Source: Prochilodus magdalenae
Lineage: Eukaryota > Chordata > Actinopteri > Characiformes > Prochilodontidae
Assembly (NCBI GenBank): GCA_024036415.1
Contig: JAMWET010005504.1
Span: forward strand, 258,501-322,500
Reading direction: 5' to 3'
DNA: 64,000 nt
Under the pieces are notes generated by a model. That model saw only the letters and a list, made by a program, of their open reading frames with translations, was not told the origin of the DNA and ran no database searches. A program made the translations under genes and the position numbers. Shown here piece after piece: positions 46,971 to 61,570 of this stretch (positions are counted from its first letter, which is position 1; each line of letters starts with the position of its first letter).

Positions 46971-49121
46971 GGAGGACTTAGAGGGACGAGAGGAGAAACT
47001 GTTTTTTGGAAGGAAAAAATAAAGCAGGAGTTTATGGACAGGACTGTTCAGCTAGACAGCAGTTTATGTGCGTCCTTGTTTCAAACTGCAACACTTGCAG
47101 ACTGCGTTTCTTTGTGAGTGTTGTTGTTTCGGTGAAGGTGGTGTTGTGCATGGCTGCAACAAGTACTTTGGCGAACAGTTCAATAATCGTATTTGAAGGG
47201 AATGCTCACAATGTCTACATGTACACACTGTTCAGGAACCTTTTCCTAAAATTGTCTGTATTTGAGATTTTCCTGCTTTCGTTTGTGGGCAAAGCAAGCT
47301 CCTACCGATTTTCCAAGGTGATTGACAAACACGTGTGCAGTGTTACCCAGACCTTATGAACATTCCTGCGTTGTTCTGGCTAATTTTCTTAGAGGAGAGG
47401 ATTTTATGAGGTGAACCAGGTGTAATTTTTTCTACGACAGCAAAAAACATTGTATATTTTTGAACTGGCTAGGCACAGAGAAGATGGGAGGAGAGGGGGA
47501 TGAGACAACACAAAGAGATTTTGACATAGGAAGAAAATATATGTATATTTTTATATTCACAGAAGCAGACAGGTGAAGAGATTTTGGAAAATAATCTTTT
47601 TTGTATATTTTATATATGGGTGGGTAGGGGTAGTTGTAGAGAACGAGGGCTACATGAAGATGTTTTCAACAATAATCAGGACCGAACTTGGTTTGGTTGA
47701 TTCTATTTTAGATGTAAGGAATTTTATGGAGGATATATTTTAGATGGAGAAGCTACAGATATCGAAATGGAAGATTGGGCTGAAACAGTCACGGCTAAGT
47801 TTCGCTAACAGAATTAAACAGCTGAAGGTGAAGGTGAGAAGCAAAATGGGAGTCGCGCAGATTGGAACTTTTTGGTGGGTTCGTTTAAGCACTTAATTTG
47901 ATGTCGTCGTCGCCGTCTTCTTCTTCTTCTTCTTGATTCCTTTTTTCTTCAGTCTCGGCATGCGTTTTGTCCTGGGTTAAGACGTTAAGAGAGGAGGAAG
48001 AAAAAGAGGTAGTTGGAAAGCTCTGGACACTACATGCTGTCACTACATCCAAGGAATTTCATGTACAAATTTCTCCATGTATATATTTTAAACATTCAAG
48101 CTACTGCGTCTTCATTTTATACACACACACACACACACTCACATAAACTGGACCTTGGTTTTCACGGCCAGTATGACGCAACGCACAAAACCGACTCCTT
48201 ATATGAAGTCTACACATATAAATATATATACTCAGAGCTATTTCAGTACAGTGCTACCTGTTTTCTCACTCTGTCTCTTTCTCTCACTTTCCTTCGGTTC
48301 TGCTTTTCCCGTCCAGTAATAAAGCAGGTCTGGAATGTTTTCTTTTTCACCTCAGTTTAGTTAGGAGTCAGTGGGTTGCATGGTGGCGCATGCTTGCGTA
48401 CTGTTTGATCAGCATAGAAACAAAAAAAACCCACCCTTGTGTTGACAACTGTCTTTTTTTATATGGTGCTCACCCAGTTCCTCCACCCACACACATACAC
48501 TTCGACACAGTACTCAACTGCCTACAACCCTGTCTCTCTTAATGGTCTATTTTTTCCTGTTGTATGGGCAATTGAATATAGACAGAACACATGTTTATAA
48601 AAACCCTCAAACCCAAACCAGTATCGCAAGGCTACATGGCACCTACACAAGCCTTTCAGAACTGTCGTGAACCCTCAGAAAGAAGGCTAATTCCAGGAGG
48701 GGTCAGTTGTCGTAAAAGGTGGCTTTTGACTTTCTGTGTTATTCCTAAATTTGTTTTTGTGAAAGGTCCTAAGAAAAGTCTACAGTGACGTGTTCTTGAA
48801 GCGCAGAATTATTCACACCATTTTCAAATCTTAAATAAGAAGACATTGGTAAAATGCCGAATTCCTTGTGAAAACTACATAAGAAGACATTTCTTTTAAA
48901 GAACACCTCAGCTCTGACAACTACGCCTTTTGGAATAAACCTTCATAACTTTGTCAGTTGTCATTAAAGCCGTATGGAGGCCTCATGTAGCCTTATATAC
49001 GCTGCCCTTCAGTGTCACCCTAAATCCTTGCAGGTAAAATGCACCCTAATACTACTGTACCATTAAAAAACACAAGTGTACCCTTTATATATATACATCT
49101 ATATATAAATACATGTATGTG

Positions 49122-49215
<94 letters not shown>

Positions 49216-49350
49216 GGAATATTATAAATAATTGCTAGGTATGTGTGTGTACATGATTATATGCTTGGATATGTGATTCTAGGTGTAATTTACATAACTT
49301 GAGTACATGTATTATCTATACAAAACGTAATAATTATAATAAAAAAATAC
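46971..49350 (+). other. dbp 3' UTR
   Basis: This non-coding sequence follows the stop. AATAAA occurs at 47018, 48318 and 49338. The one at 48318-48323 (CCAGTAATAAAGCAGG) and the last are the likeliest ends. A long AT microsatellite falls between them. Confidence 0.5.
49120..49212. repeat. Long (AT)n microsatellite
   Basis: Nearly pure AT dinucleotides for about 90 bp. Length in the assembly may be inexact, as such runs sequence badly. Confidence 0.95.
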
Positions 49351-52300
49351 ATTTATTGCCCAAATTGCTCAGGTGTCTGGCTTCCAAAAGCAAAATTCTT
49401 TAAACACAACCCAAAACATTATGTACCCTGGCACATTTTTGGGTCTAGATGTACAGTAGAGTTAACAGAATTCCTTGGTAATGGATAATACACTACCAGC
49501 TCATCTTGGGAAGGTAATAAAAACCAGTGATGGACATATAAAAACAACTGCTTGTTGGTTTTACACATACAGGTTTCAGTGTATTTCCTTTTTTCCCCAT
49601 TCTCGTTACTCTTATTATTGCTAGTGTTATCATTGTTGATGTTACTATGATTGCTTAACTTCTATTTCTTTTCAGCATTTTCTTGCTGCAACTCTTAAAA
49701 GAAAATACAATGCTCTCTTACCTTTGTAGTCACCCATGCCATCCAAAATAACTCAGAGACTGTTCATTGTTGGCACCATCCACCAAGACTATTCATGGCC
49801 CCAAGTGCATTGTGGGGGCTGTTGTCTTGTCCTTGTATGTATGAGTTTATATAAGCTGATACAGACACACATGAATTGAGCAACTGTTTTGTTTTTGTTT
49901 CTTCTTCTCCTGGAGGAATTTAAACTACTCCTTCTGCCATCATTGACTTGGTGCTGCTTTCGCTGCCAAGGGCCAACTGTTTGTAGAAGCTTAAATCGAA
50001 ATCTTTGACAGTGCTATTTTTCTATGTAACTGTGTGTACACATTGAGATTTCACGGGCATTGGTAGCCTATCCTGTCTTTGGAGTGACGGTATTCTACCA
50101 AATGTTATTGCGGGTATTGTATTCAGATTTTTTTTTCTCCACATGTGGAATATTAACAGGTCCCTGTTCGTGACTGTTATGAACTGTAAATCCCAAGAGC
50201 ATACAAGAGCATACCACTATCAAAACTTCACTCGAAATGTCTATTGTTCCTATCTTTGCAGATGCTGGGAAATGTGGTTTGGCTTCTTTCCTGACACACC
50301 AATAAATGATTACCCTTATTCACTGATACAAAATCTACTTCTGTTTGCATGGTTTGTCTCTTTGTTATACGGGATTATAGCACAAACCTAGAGAGACGTC
50401 TGAAGTCGTGTGTCATTTTGTTGTTGGCAATATGCCCAAATAAGAAGAGCTTTTTTATTGAAAGAAAAAAATTAATCATGTTTTCAAAAATCACCTCTTC
50501 GCTCCCCTATATGACCAGGAGTGGAAAAGTACAGATAGACTATAGTTAGGTGAACAGAACGCCCCTGCCGGGAACTGAACACAGGCCCTTCCCGCTGTGG
50601 TTCCAAAAATTGGAACCATGATACATTGTTTCAGGAACATCACAGCAATGACTCGTCACATCCAGAACGTCGCAATAGAACATTCTAGGAATGGGGTTTG
50701 TTTTCAACATGTATGAAAATGAAGTATGTTATGGTGACCAGATTTCTGACATGAAAACCAGGGACATTTCCAGTTCAGTTATTAATACATCACTAAAATA
50801 TTCAGTGTTTTGATCTATAAATTAAAAATGGGGGACAGTTCCAGTTCCATGTATTTGGACTATAGTAACTGTAATACATAAACTATGGTGAAGGGCAAAG
50901 TGAATTAACTGGTTAATGCATTACCTCAAACGGATACTACATGTTATACTGACATCTACCATAGACATAAGACTAACAGCTGTAGCTCATGTGTGTCGCG
51001 GTGCCATAATGATTCTCTCCTGCCTGTGTGTGCACAGTGCGAGGAGAGCGAAGGGCACTGCTGCCAGAGGAGCTTCTGACTGAGATTAGGGTTAATGCTG
51101 CTCTGAGCAGCATGGATGGGGAAAAATTACAAGAATCCCAAAAAAGATTTCTGTTACATACATTCCTACGTTACTTGCTTTAGTCTCCAAACATTTGCCG
51201 CTCAACGGTTTTTAAATTCAGCAATTATATAAGCCCATAATTCATATACATATTAAACATTTTGGCAGCAAAAAAGAGACATTTGGCTACAGCCCAGTAG
51301 GCAGACCCTAAACACATCCCTGGGCCAGCTACAGTTCTGGAGGGACAAATCTCATAGGTGTTCTGTACGCTTTTTTCATGGCGTGAACCATTTGGCAAAG
51401 TACCAAAATATTTCACGTGACTTTTTTTTTCACGTCATAAAAACCAACATTATTGTTTCAGCAGCTACTTCATTTGGAGTCTACTTCTGTCTGGAGGCTT
51501 AGCCTGCTGGTTTGTGTGGGATATTTTGGCTGATGACTATATTAATAAATCAGCTCGGTGTGGGGTGTTTTGGCTTGCATGTAGCACATGTTGCAATATT
51601 CCTATGTGAAGTACTTGAGGACCTTGCAATTCGTATGACAGTGATCTCTAGAGGAAAAACGTACATGAGACAAAACAGGTATTCAGGCTCGGCAGTTATC
51701 TCAGAAGGAGATACAATTCAGATGAACATGCTTGATTGGTTTATAACTGGGATGATGCATGCCACAGTCGATCTGGAAGCCATGCTTCTTTGGGCTACAC
51801 AGGTTTATGATGTAGTATAATACAATAGGAATTGAGGGAGACAGGGTAGCTGGATGCAAGTAAATGCTGGGACATGTATAGACATCCATACTGACAAAAA
51901 AAACCAAAAACACGAGGGGTATGGGGGGAAATGAACAAGAAGCCCCCGGGGTCAATCACAATTACAGAACAGATCATACACTTGTGAGGAACAAGGTTCA
52001 TATTGAGTGACATGAGGAAAGGTAAACAAGACAGGAGAAGCAGACCAAGACAAGGGACGGACAAGCCAGGACACAGCAATCAATCCAAAAGCAGTCTGCC
52101 CTGACTCTAGTGCCTCAATGGGGAAAGCAACAGCAGTAACCTCTGCCTCTGTTAAAGCAGCATAATAACAGGTAATTGATTTTGGTTCATGTTCGTCCAT
52201 CTTGTATGTGTAACCCTTTTGTTATAAAAGACAGGTATGTAAAAATACTACATCCTGCCATTCTCTACTCTTTCAGCAGTGGTCATTTTAGCACTAGGGT

Positions 52301-53740
52301 ACTATTATCTAGTTCTATGGTAATGTCACGCTTATGGTTTGGAGAGGGATTGAATCATGCTGCAACTGCTTTAAAGAGGAAACAAATGAAGTACAGTTAA
52401 ATACAGAACTAAACTGTAACTAAACTAAACTGGGGGTTAGCTACGGGTGGGCTGGTGTGGGCTTTTCCCAAAGCTCTGCAAACCCCAAATAATCAACTGC
52501 CCATCTAATGGGTTAATCAACAATAATAGCCATTTATTGAGAGTTTTCTGGAAATTTGTCACTGGTCGTTAAAAATAATTGCCACTTTCCTATTGGCTGT
52601 TTGGAAAGTGTGGGTGTGCTTACTTAATTATGATGTTTTCAATTATATACACTAACTGACAAAGAGATGGTGCTTTCCTTAAACATACATCTAATATTTC
52701 TCATGTTAGCGTGATGTCTGCATGGCAGGACTACCAGCATTGCTCATAGGCAGAGGAAAGAAAGGTGTAGGTACTGGGTACAGCTACAAAGATAGAAAGG
52801 TCCAGTTACAGTGTAAAAGTACAGGATTAAGTTTATCACTGTATTACTGTGAATGCCAGTTTCACAAAGTTGATTTAAAAAAAAAAAAGATTTCTTCAGA
52901 TCCCCCTACATAATGGGTGCTGTAGTTGGATACATACCAGTGAGTAGTGGCCCAGCACACTGTTTGCACGGCCAAATTTTACATGCATCAGCTCATGTTC
53001 AAGAAACAATGAAATGGAGCAGTGGAGCTGAGAAGATTGATACTGTATACCTGTCCCAAGGAACTGTAAATGGGGCATGGTCGATGTTCATCTCTAAATG
53101 TGGCTGAAGTTGCCTTTCTATTTGCCAACTTCTTAATAGAGAGTTACGTTCCACCTTAAATGCTGCAGGTGCCAAAATATATAACTGCAGCACCGATTAA
53201 CGTGCAACAGAAACCTCACAAAACCAGCTGGTGAGTAGGAAGACAACTCTCAGATATTTAACAATGTCCCACTTTAATTCAAACAATACTGGAGTAGCAT
53301 TGCTCAGCATTTGAGCAGTTCCAAATTTATTAGCATTGCAACCTCAACCACAACCTGTAAGTACCCAGCATTTATTATTTGTGATGGATGAAGCAGATCA
53401 TCTAGAACTAAAAGTTGGATAATATTAATTTATTTTGATGCCGAGACCAAACACAAGTAGTTTGTACAGGGAGCATTACTAGCAAGCCTCAAGTAACATT
53501 AGCATAGCTAATTAATTTATATGATGACCTAGTTTACTTACACAGAGGTTCATTTTAAGTTGCCATCTTGACATTTTGCTTAAACCAGCCAATCAGAGAA
53601 GAGCTCGTCAGATTATTCATGAGGGCAAGATGGTTCATTTTATTCCAGGACCAAATCATATTGTAAAGACAGTTAGATTCTTTTTTGTTACATATTTTTC
53701 AGAGTTTATTATTATATGCAGAGCCATTTCTCCTCCTCCG
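49351..53740. other. Intergenic with one repeat copy
   Basis: No exon was recognised. A repeat copy with a stem-loop lies at 50560-50690 and is listed separately. A CACGTG occurs at 51414-51419. Confidence 0.35.
50560..50690 (+). repeat. Dispersed repeat with conserved stem (copy 1)
   Basis: It reads CCGGGAACTGAACACAGGCCC, split as CCGGGAACTGAA and CACAGGCCC, then a stem TGGTTCCAA / TTGGAACCA around a 3-base loop, then GCAATGACTCGTCACATCCA and GAACATTCTAGGAA. Copy 2 lies at 53960-54110 in the same orientation. Confidence 0.75.
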
Positions 53741-53744
53741 CTTT

Positions 53745-54110
53745 CACTCACTCACTCATCCTCTAAACTACTTAAGCACTCTGGGTCACGGTGGATGCTG
53801 AAGTCTATCCCAGTGTCATTGGGCAGAAGGCAGGAAACACCCTTGACAGGTCACCAGTCCACGAGAGGGTACACACAGACATGCAGATCCACTCACACCT
53901 AGGGTGGGCTTTTACCTTCAGACACAGAACATGCAAAATCCACTAAGAAAGGAATCTGGACGTCCCTGATAGGAATTGAAGCCAGGCTCTTTACGCTGTG
54001 GTTCCAAAAAAATTCAAAAAATTGGAACCATGATGAATTTTTTTCAAGAAGATGACAGCAATGACTCGTCACATCCAGAACATCACAAAGGAACATTCTA
54101 GGAACTGCAG
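53745..54110 (+). repeat. Dispersed repeat (longer copy 2)
   Basis: The left part (TATCCCAGTGTCATTGGGCA, GACAGGTCACCAGTCCACGA, GAACATGCAAAATCCACTAA) matches a repeat common in fish genomes that ends in a reversed tRNA-like T-arm. From about 53960 it aligns with copy 1 at 50560-50690, including the stem TGGTTCCAA / TTGGAACCA and the ACTCGTCACATCCAGAACAT block. The family name is not assigned. Confidence 0.65.
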
Positions 54111-54244
54111 GCACTGCTTTCCCCAGACAATGTCAGCATTCATGATTACAGTATTAGAAACAGACTGGGCAAACATGGTTTGTACTGGAGTGCTGCAAGG
54201 CGAAATCCACCAAGAGTAACATAAAGGCTCTCATTACATTTCCC

Positions 54245-54430
54245 AGAAAACCCTACATGACCCCACAGGCCTTTAGGAACAATGTCCTGTGGACTGGTTT
54301 GATAGTGGGACCCTTTGGAAGACATGGGTTCCATCACATCTGGCCTACAGCTAACACATTCCTACCGACTGTCCAACCTCGTGATGTGATGATGTGGGGA
54401 AGCTTTGCTGCTACAGAGCTTGTCTCCTTT
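54245..54430 (+). mobile_element. Tc1-like transposase fragment
   Basis: The frame from about 54270 carries FRNNVLWTG, FGRHGFHHIW and then DVMMWGSFAAT, which match the core of Tc1-family transposases around the second catalytic Asp. The D of LWTDE is lost. Ends were not found; it is a dead fragment. Confidence 0.65.
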
Positions 54431-55094
54431 AATATATGGCAGTATCTTTTAACTGAGTTTCATCATGTTCTTCTTTTCCTTCTTTACATGAGGTTCTGAA
54501 AGCATTTGAAGTGACTTATTGTGGCGGAAATACAGTAAATCAGAAGGGGGCAGAATATGATATTCACAGCTTATGAAGGTTTTATTGTAGGTACACTTCA
54601 AATGAAGTGTTAACAAAAGGCAATTCATGGGGAATTTTAATACCGGAGCTAACTGATCCTCCTTGTGTTCTTTTTTTAATGTTCCACCTGAATTAAATGA
54701 AAAAGGCTTCCTTAGAGAACGCCTAATCTGGTTACTCTGCACATTTAACAATGCAGCACTTAGAGCAAAGTAGTTTTTTAGAGCGTAATGGAGGGTAAAA
54801 GCAGAGCTTTTAATGCAGCCACGTAGCCACACTGGATATATTCACTTATGGGTGACCCATTATATGGAACCACAGGAGGTATGGTACAATTTTAGACTCT
54901 TTAAAATCTATTTACATGAATTAATGAATAACGATGACACGTCTCACGGGACTGGTTATTGCTGCCTTAACTTTGTCATGGTGATATGTCTCTATAAAAA
55001 ATAATAGTAGTGGAGATTTGATGACATACATACCTTCCCTTCACATTTTAGACTTATCCAGGCAAAACAAAGGTGACATGCTGAACCGAGAGTA

Positions 55095-55099
55095 GATAA

Positions 55100-55192
<93 letters not shown>
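55095..55192. repeat. (GATA)n microsatellite
   Basis: About 24 GATA/TAGA units lie directly against the LINE tail that follows. Read on the - strand this is the (TATC)n tail of that LINE. Confidence 0.95.
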
Positions 55193-55640
55193 AACTTTAT
55201 TGATCCCAGAGAGAAATTCAAGGCATCCAGTAGCAGATATACAAACTACACAGAAGTAACGACAGAAGCACAAGATAGAGTGATACAGATAGAGACAGAG
55301 ATACAATATAAAGAATGAAAGTATAAAAATAGAGTCCTTAGTGTCTGTGTAAAGTGTAAAGTATAAATGGAGGTAGTGGTAAACCATTTGCTGAGCAAAT
55401 TAGGAAGATGGCTGTTGTCAGCCATACAGACAGTGCATGTACGCAGTAATATAAATAATTTAGCAGTGCAAAATGTGTAAACAGTACAGAATGGAGTAGA
55501 ATAATACAATATAAATTGAAATAGGGCATTTAGGAGGGAGTGTGTCCATTGTAGTGACTGGAATGAAAGAGTGTCACAGAGTTTTTCAAAGAGTGTCACA
55601 GAGTGAAGATGTGATGAGAGCAGGACCAGAGCAATGTCAG
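55193..55640 (-). mobile_element. LINE 3' end, reverse orientation
   Basis: On the - strand the sequence ends with GGGATCAATAAAGTTTC, then TATC repeats, the usual 3' terminus of several fish non-LTR retrotransposons. The upstream part is 3' UTR without a coding frame. The family is not fixed, and the inner boundary is approximate. Confidence 0.6.
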
Positions 55641-56619
55641 TAGTTTTGGGTGTATCTATAAATAGGCTAATAGTCTTGTCTTTATTGATTAAAATGATAA
55701 TATAAAGTTATAGAGAAAACTCTAAAACTATATTTAAAATCAGGAGTCTTGAATACAGCAGTTCAGTGCCACAAAAGCCCTCCCAAAGTACAGGGTTTTT
55801 TACCAGTTGTTTTGGTATGACACTGGCCGTCACAAAACTTACAGAATATCATAATTAAGTATTATTACTCCTAAGCGGATATACAAAAAAGATTAATAAC
55901 ATTCTAATAAGAACTACGGTTCTTTAGGCTACAGGAATTACAGCAAGGTTCATTCAACTGTGCTGGCATTCAGAAATATGATTACTAAGTGCATGGTATT
56001 CATCTGTATTGAATTGAACATAACAGGTCATTGTCTAACATCCATTAAATAATAGTCCAGGGCTTTGAGCCAGTACCTCACTTAAAATGACCAGTATTTA
56101 AATTGGAATGGACATCTGAGGGATAAGAGTGAATGCCTTAAAAGATTCAGTTAAAGATTGTACTAACCTATTTTCAGTGCTATCAATTTATTTGCAATGA
56201 ACACATTATCAGGTTAGTGGTATGTCACAATAGTGGGCGAGGTTTTGCTGTGCAAGTCTACTCGGCTAGCCCTAGGGGCCAAGAAGCATGTTTCTCCACA
56301 AGAAAAAGTCCCCATTAGGCAAAGACTGTGACATTAAAGGCATATATTTTCAATTTCCCATCATTAAGAAACAATAAAAAAACATTAAAAAGTTAAAAAT
56401 ATATCACTGGAGAGCTCAGCATGTTTGGAGGAGAGTACTAACTGCAATTGGGTACCATTACAACAGACTTGGGTCAGAGGGAGCATGAATTTGTGTGCTG
56501 TGTAGTTTAGTTTAAAAGTTTCTTTTTTAATATAAATCATCTACTGATAAAACAAAAACTGATAAAACCAAACAATAATACATTTAAAAAAATATTTTTT
56601 ATATAAATATATTATAATA

Positions 56620-56621
<2 letters not shown>

Positions 56622-56712
<91 letters not shown>
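56622..56712. repeat. Long (AT)n microsatellite
   Basis: An uninterrupted AT dinucleotide run of about 90 bp. Confidence 0.95.
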
Positions 56713-56715
<3 letters not shown>

Positions 56716-57467
56716 ATATCTGAACATAAAATAGGTGCACAAAAAAACGAAACAAAACTTGATCTGTGGTTAACTAACCAAAACAGTGCCAACGTAATTG
56801 TGACTGTCCAATAATTTACAGTTACAGTAACAGTAAGTGAACTGTTTGGAATTACAATAAAATGTGGTCTGATTTCTATTGTACTCAGAATTATAAACAA
56901 GCACAATCTAACAAAGCTAATAACACAAAACCAGCATTACATTTTACCTATGGATTAAGTACATTGTGTCCTTTTTGATATTTTGCACATAGCCTCAGTC
57001 ACTACCACACCAGAAGTTTGATGTTGTGTTTAAAGCACTGGCCTTGAGCAGGAACGTGATAATGAATGTGGAGGAAAAATACACAAATCGAATCTTGAGG
57101 GAAGAACACAGATGCGCCAATGAGACCAAAAGCTTGTGTTGCTCTCAGTGGTTCTTCTCGCTCCCACAGGCTACCTAATTGCCTCCTAAGCGACATGCCC
57201 TGCTATCTTAATCTTTCATTTTCCATTTTCCATTGGCTTTTTGGAAAATAAGCGAAGTAAGAGAAATGGCTCCTCTCTTTTTGCAATGAAATTTTTACCT
57301 AATGAGTGTATTCTGGGGCAAAATTCCTTTGAAAATGCATTGGCCTCCTAATTTAACAATCACCTCATCAAGGCAAGGCCAACAGCATGCTTAGAGGAAA
57401 CCTGGCAGCCGAATTTACACTAGAGGATGAAGCATAACAATATTTCTATTTATTTTGATTACTAGGC

Positions 57468-57470
<3 letters not shown>

Positions 57471-57557
<87 letters not shown>
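57471..57557. repeat. Long (AT)n microsatellite
   Basis: An uninterrupted AT dinucleotide run of about 86 bp. Confidence 0.95.
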
Positions 57558-57560
<3 letters not shown>

Positions 57561-58729
57561 TTTCTTTTATTTATTTTGGGTGGCACAGTGAGCTGGTTTA
57601 AGTAAGCCAGCAGGTTTACAGACTACTGGGAACTTGATTTGTAGTGATTCGTCACTATGGGATTTAATGGTGGGAAATGGTGTAGGGGTCTCAGTTTATG
57701 AATCGCCCAATTCAAAGCAAAAATTCATGATAGTGTTAAGACTAGTAATAGCTCAATCTCATTAAATGTTTCCTAGTCAACTTTGAGACCACAGATGGAG
57801 TTGATTGTTGCAGAGGAAGCTAATGCTAGCATTGCTGTCTTGCCAGCATCTACACAAGGCACCAAAGAAGTCTCACCTGTTACTGTTAATGCTCCAGTTG
57901 AACCCAAGTTTGCAATTGAACATAATTGACTGGCATGAGACAGATCACCCACAAAGTTGCTGAGTTATGGATTCAGTCATGGTTTCCAAATGTGAATGTT
58001 GTTCTCCGTCTTTTCCTGACACTTCTCATCACTAGAGTGTTTTTCCTAATGAATCAGATTTAAAACTAAATCAGAACTTAAATGGAATAAACGTTATACA
58101 ACATGCTGCCACTGTTGGCCATCGAGCCAGAACTTGTTAAAGTGGCGAACTTGATGATTTGATAAATGAGTTTGCGAGGAGAAAAACAAGAAAGAAGCTT
58201 CTCATTAAGGAAAGGCAGCCTTTTGCATGCTCACTGAGGCTACACAAACACTCATAATGGATCTGTTATGCATAGAATGCATGTGTTGTGTTAGGGAGTG
58301 GGGCATTCACAGGGCTCCTTTCATCTGCAGGGAAAAGGGAAAGGGCAGGCTGCACCCAGGAGCCCATGATTTATTACTGACTGGGGATATAGCATTAGCT
58401 AGTACTTACAATAGCTTTTAGCTAGCTTAATTGTACACGCTCAACAATTCATCTAACATATCAGTAGGTGCGGTGATGGCAGAGCAACATATCTATGTCT
58501 GATGCAATTTGGATGGTGCCCTTGCAAACTTGGAACAGGTATTCCAGGCTTTGAGCTTGCAGAAGTTATTCAGGTCTGTGAAATTCTGGCTGCATCTAAA
58601 ACAAATGCAACCGCCTACAAGTTTACTGCCCTCTGTGCCCGAATATGTGATGTGCAGGTGTTGACATTCCCCAAGGCAGACAATGAGTTTGTCGTGTATG
58701 TAAATTGATTATGAGTTGCGTAACTTCAG

Positions 58730-59165
58730 GAGATGGCCTGGGAATGCTCACACTTCCTGCTGGAATATCCCATCACTGTGGAGGTACATGAAGTCCATGA
58801 AAGGCTGCAAACACACCTCACACCAGGATGGAACCATCACCGGCCTGCATAGTTCCTTGTTGACAACCAACTAAGGCTCATGGTTTCATGGGGTCTGAGC
58901 CACACATGAGCCCAACCTCAGCATGAAAAAATTGGCACTGTGATTCATCAGACCATGTCACATGTTGCTGGTCTGGTGTCTGGTGCCGTGGAGAGGCACA
59001 CTGGTGGGCCTTCTGCTCCCATATCTCGTAGTAGCTAAGGAATGCTACACTGAACTGTGGGATATAATGGGTCACTAGTATTGAATGTGGATCAGATATA
59101 TCCAGCCATACACAACCAGTCATGATCATTAAGCACCTGTGGGCGGCCACTAAGCTGTCCCCTGT
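58730..59165 (-). mobile_element. Tc1-like transposon remnant, internally deleted
   Basis: The - strand frame holds HVTWSDESQCQFFHAEVG, the Tc1 catalytic-core region, then breaks off after DPMKP. Further on, LQTHL and a stretch like PFMDFMYLHSDGIFQQ would normally lie many residues later, so the middle is missing. No terminal repeats were assigned. Confidence 0.65.
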
Positions 59166-59579
59166 AGGTGGAAAAGCTTTCTATGACGTATTCCCACAAC
59201 ACATGTAAAACTATTTGTACCTGGAATACACATTGAGGAATGCGGATGCCCGCAAAACTTTAAAAAAATGGAATGTCTTATCCATCTGGCATCCACTACC
59301 ATGCCTAGTTCAAAATCCAGTAACCCATATTGCCTTTTCATGAGCACACTGGCCAGTGTTAAAACTCACTCACAAAATAATACCATACGACTTATACAAG
59401 TGTGGGCGTTTCCAAAGGAGGGGAGCAAAGCTGCCCTTGAGCATCACCTTGCAGAGTCTTCTTTGCAGCATTTGCTTCAGTATTCCTTCTCCAAACATGT
59501 CGCTGATCCATAGGCATCATATCAAAGTGGAAGTGACTGGGAATGACAGCAACAGCCATGAAGTGGTTGGCCACATAAA

Positions 59580-60045
59580 ATGACAGAGCTTTCTGTAACG
59601 TCACTCACTACAGATCTCCAAACTTCATGTTGGCTTCAGATTAGTTTTCCATGGCTGAGCAGCTGCATCCAAGCCTTGTGTAAGTGGTGTAATGCACGTC
59701 GCCACTGGACTCTGTATCAGTTCTCTGGAGTGGTGAATCACGCTTCTCTGTCTGGCAATCCGATGGACGAGTCTGGGTTTGGCCATTGCCAGGAAAATGG
59801 AACTCGTCTGACTGGAAGTTTGGTGGAGGGGAGCAAGCTGATAGAACACCTTTGGGATGAATTTGAAGCGAAGACTGTGAGCCAGGCCTTCTTGTCCAAC
59901 ATCAGTGTCAGTCCTCACAAATGCACTTCTGGAAGAATGGTCAGGAATTCCCATAAACACACACAACCTTGTGGAAAACCTTCCCAGAGTTAAAGCTGTT
60001 ATAGCTGGAAAGGATGGGTCGACATCACATTTAGCTGTGTGAAAT
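59580..60045 (+). mobile_element. Tc1-like transposon remnant, C-terminal half
   Basis: GTCACTCACTACAGATCTCC, then CGCCACTGGACTCTGTATCA, GTCTGGCAATCCGATGGACG and GAGTCTGGGTTTGGCCATTG match a Tc1-like transposase from the linker to the core. A deletion then jumps to CCTTTGGGATGAATTTGAAG and the C-terminal end (GTGGAAAACCTTCCCAGAG). Several frameshifts are present. It is a different Tc1 subfamily from the copies at 15.6 and 62.4 kb. Confidence 0.7.
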
Positions 60046-61534
60046 AGGATATGAAATATATGCAAACATGAAATATATGGAATGAATTTTGATATACTGC
60101 ATACTGAATGAACTTTGACATATTTATTACAAATACCACTTCACTGAACATCAGTGTTCATTCTATATGTATTAGTGTTCATTCCATATTCTGTATATCT
60201 AAGTTTGTTACATATTTCTTGTGGGTGCAATATGAAAAATATCACAATGCTTCAGGAAAGTATCACGATGCAATTTATGTCATGCTATTAGTTATTATTT
60301 TTTCTGACATCTGATAAGTGGAAATTGACCAAATAGTGCCAAATTTGACATACACTTTAAACCACTATGAATACATTGATTTGTATTCAGCATGAGGGCA
60401 TAGCCATGGGTAGGCTACCCAGATTGATCAGAAGCCCCCAAATCAAAAGGGTAAAGAATATTTATGAAGGCAATATTTAAAGATAATGAAATTTGATTTG
60501 TTTTCTGAGTGTGGTCATTGTAGTATGCCCGAAGTCATTACGCTCTCCACCAAGCTCTGCTCTGTTTTCTCAGCCCTCCAGTCACTGCTCAGTAACCGTG
60601 GCTTTGGGTTTGAAACATTCATTAACAGTATGCCCATTTTTTCAGTCAAGGCTCCAGTTTAGGCTGAAAGATATAACAGGGTATGTTAAAAAAATCAAAA
60701 GCTATTTAATTTTATCTCATCGTCAGCTCCTTCTCTGTAAGCCCACCCACTGTGCCAGTGCACTTGGCCTTGGATGATTAGACATAGGTTCTTAAGCTCA
60801 ACTGTTCTTTTTCCTAGTCTTTGTACATCTCTGCTGTCTGCTTTTGACTTCAGTCATGTCGTCTTCATTGGGCAGGCTTTAATGCTTATTGCTTGCCATT
60901 GTTTTGTACCATCATAGGCTGGAGGAGTTGGGTAGGGTGATTTCTGCACCAGTGTCAGGAATAGGCTATAGCTGCATATAATAACACTGAGGGACGGTGT
61001 GTTTGGAAATTGCATCCAGCAAAATGGCCTTTTCCCTTTTTCACAGACCTACCCAAAAATGTATTTCTGCCTACAGCACTGATTTAAGCCACACTAAACC
61101 CAGGTAAACAGGACTAATCGTGCTCTTTTTGTAATCAAGTACTGACCATATGCTTGATATGTTTAGAAAGGCATACTGTAAAATCAAAGAAGTCAATGAC
61201 AAAGTAATAAATGAACTCTAATGAAACTCATTTGGTCCATTCATCACTCACAGCTATGCCATATATGCAGTATATATGCTCTGCTTTATCAAAATAATGA
61301 ATCATGATCAATCATTTGGAAACCTTATTATACACATACGTACACACGGATATGACCTCATGTCCAAGATAATATTGAAACCAGGGTACGTATCTGTGTG
61401 TGTGTACTTGAAGGGCTTCTAGCATAAGTGGGTGAGAGGTCTTGTTCATTAGAGCGGGATGATGCGCCTTGCCTCAATGGAAAACAGATGTGAGACTCTC
61501 TGCTGTACTTTCCCTCCAAAACCCTACTAACTAG

Positions 61535-61570
<36 letters not shown>

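Larger units (their letters stand above)
55641..58729. other. Intergenic, two long AT microsatellites
   Basis: It holds AT runs at about 56622-56712 and 57471-57557 and otherwise AT-rich sequence. No exon or nameable transposon was recognised. Confidence 0.4.
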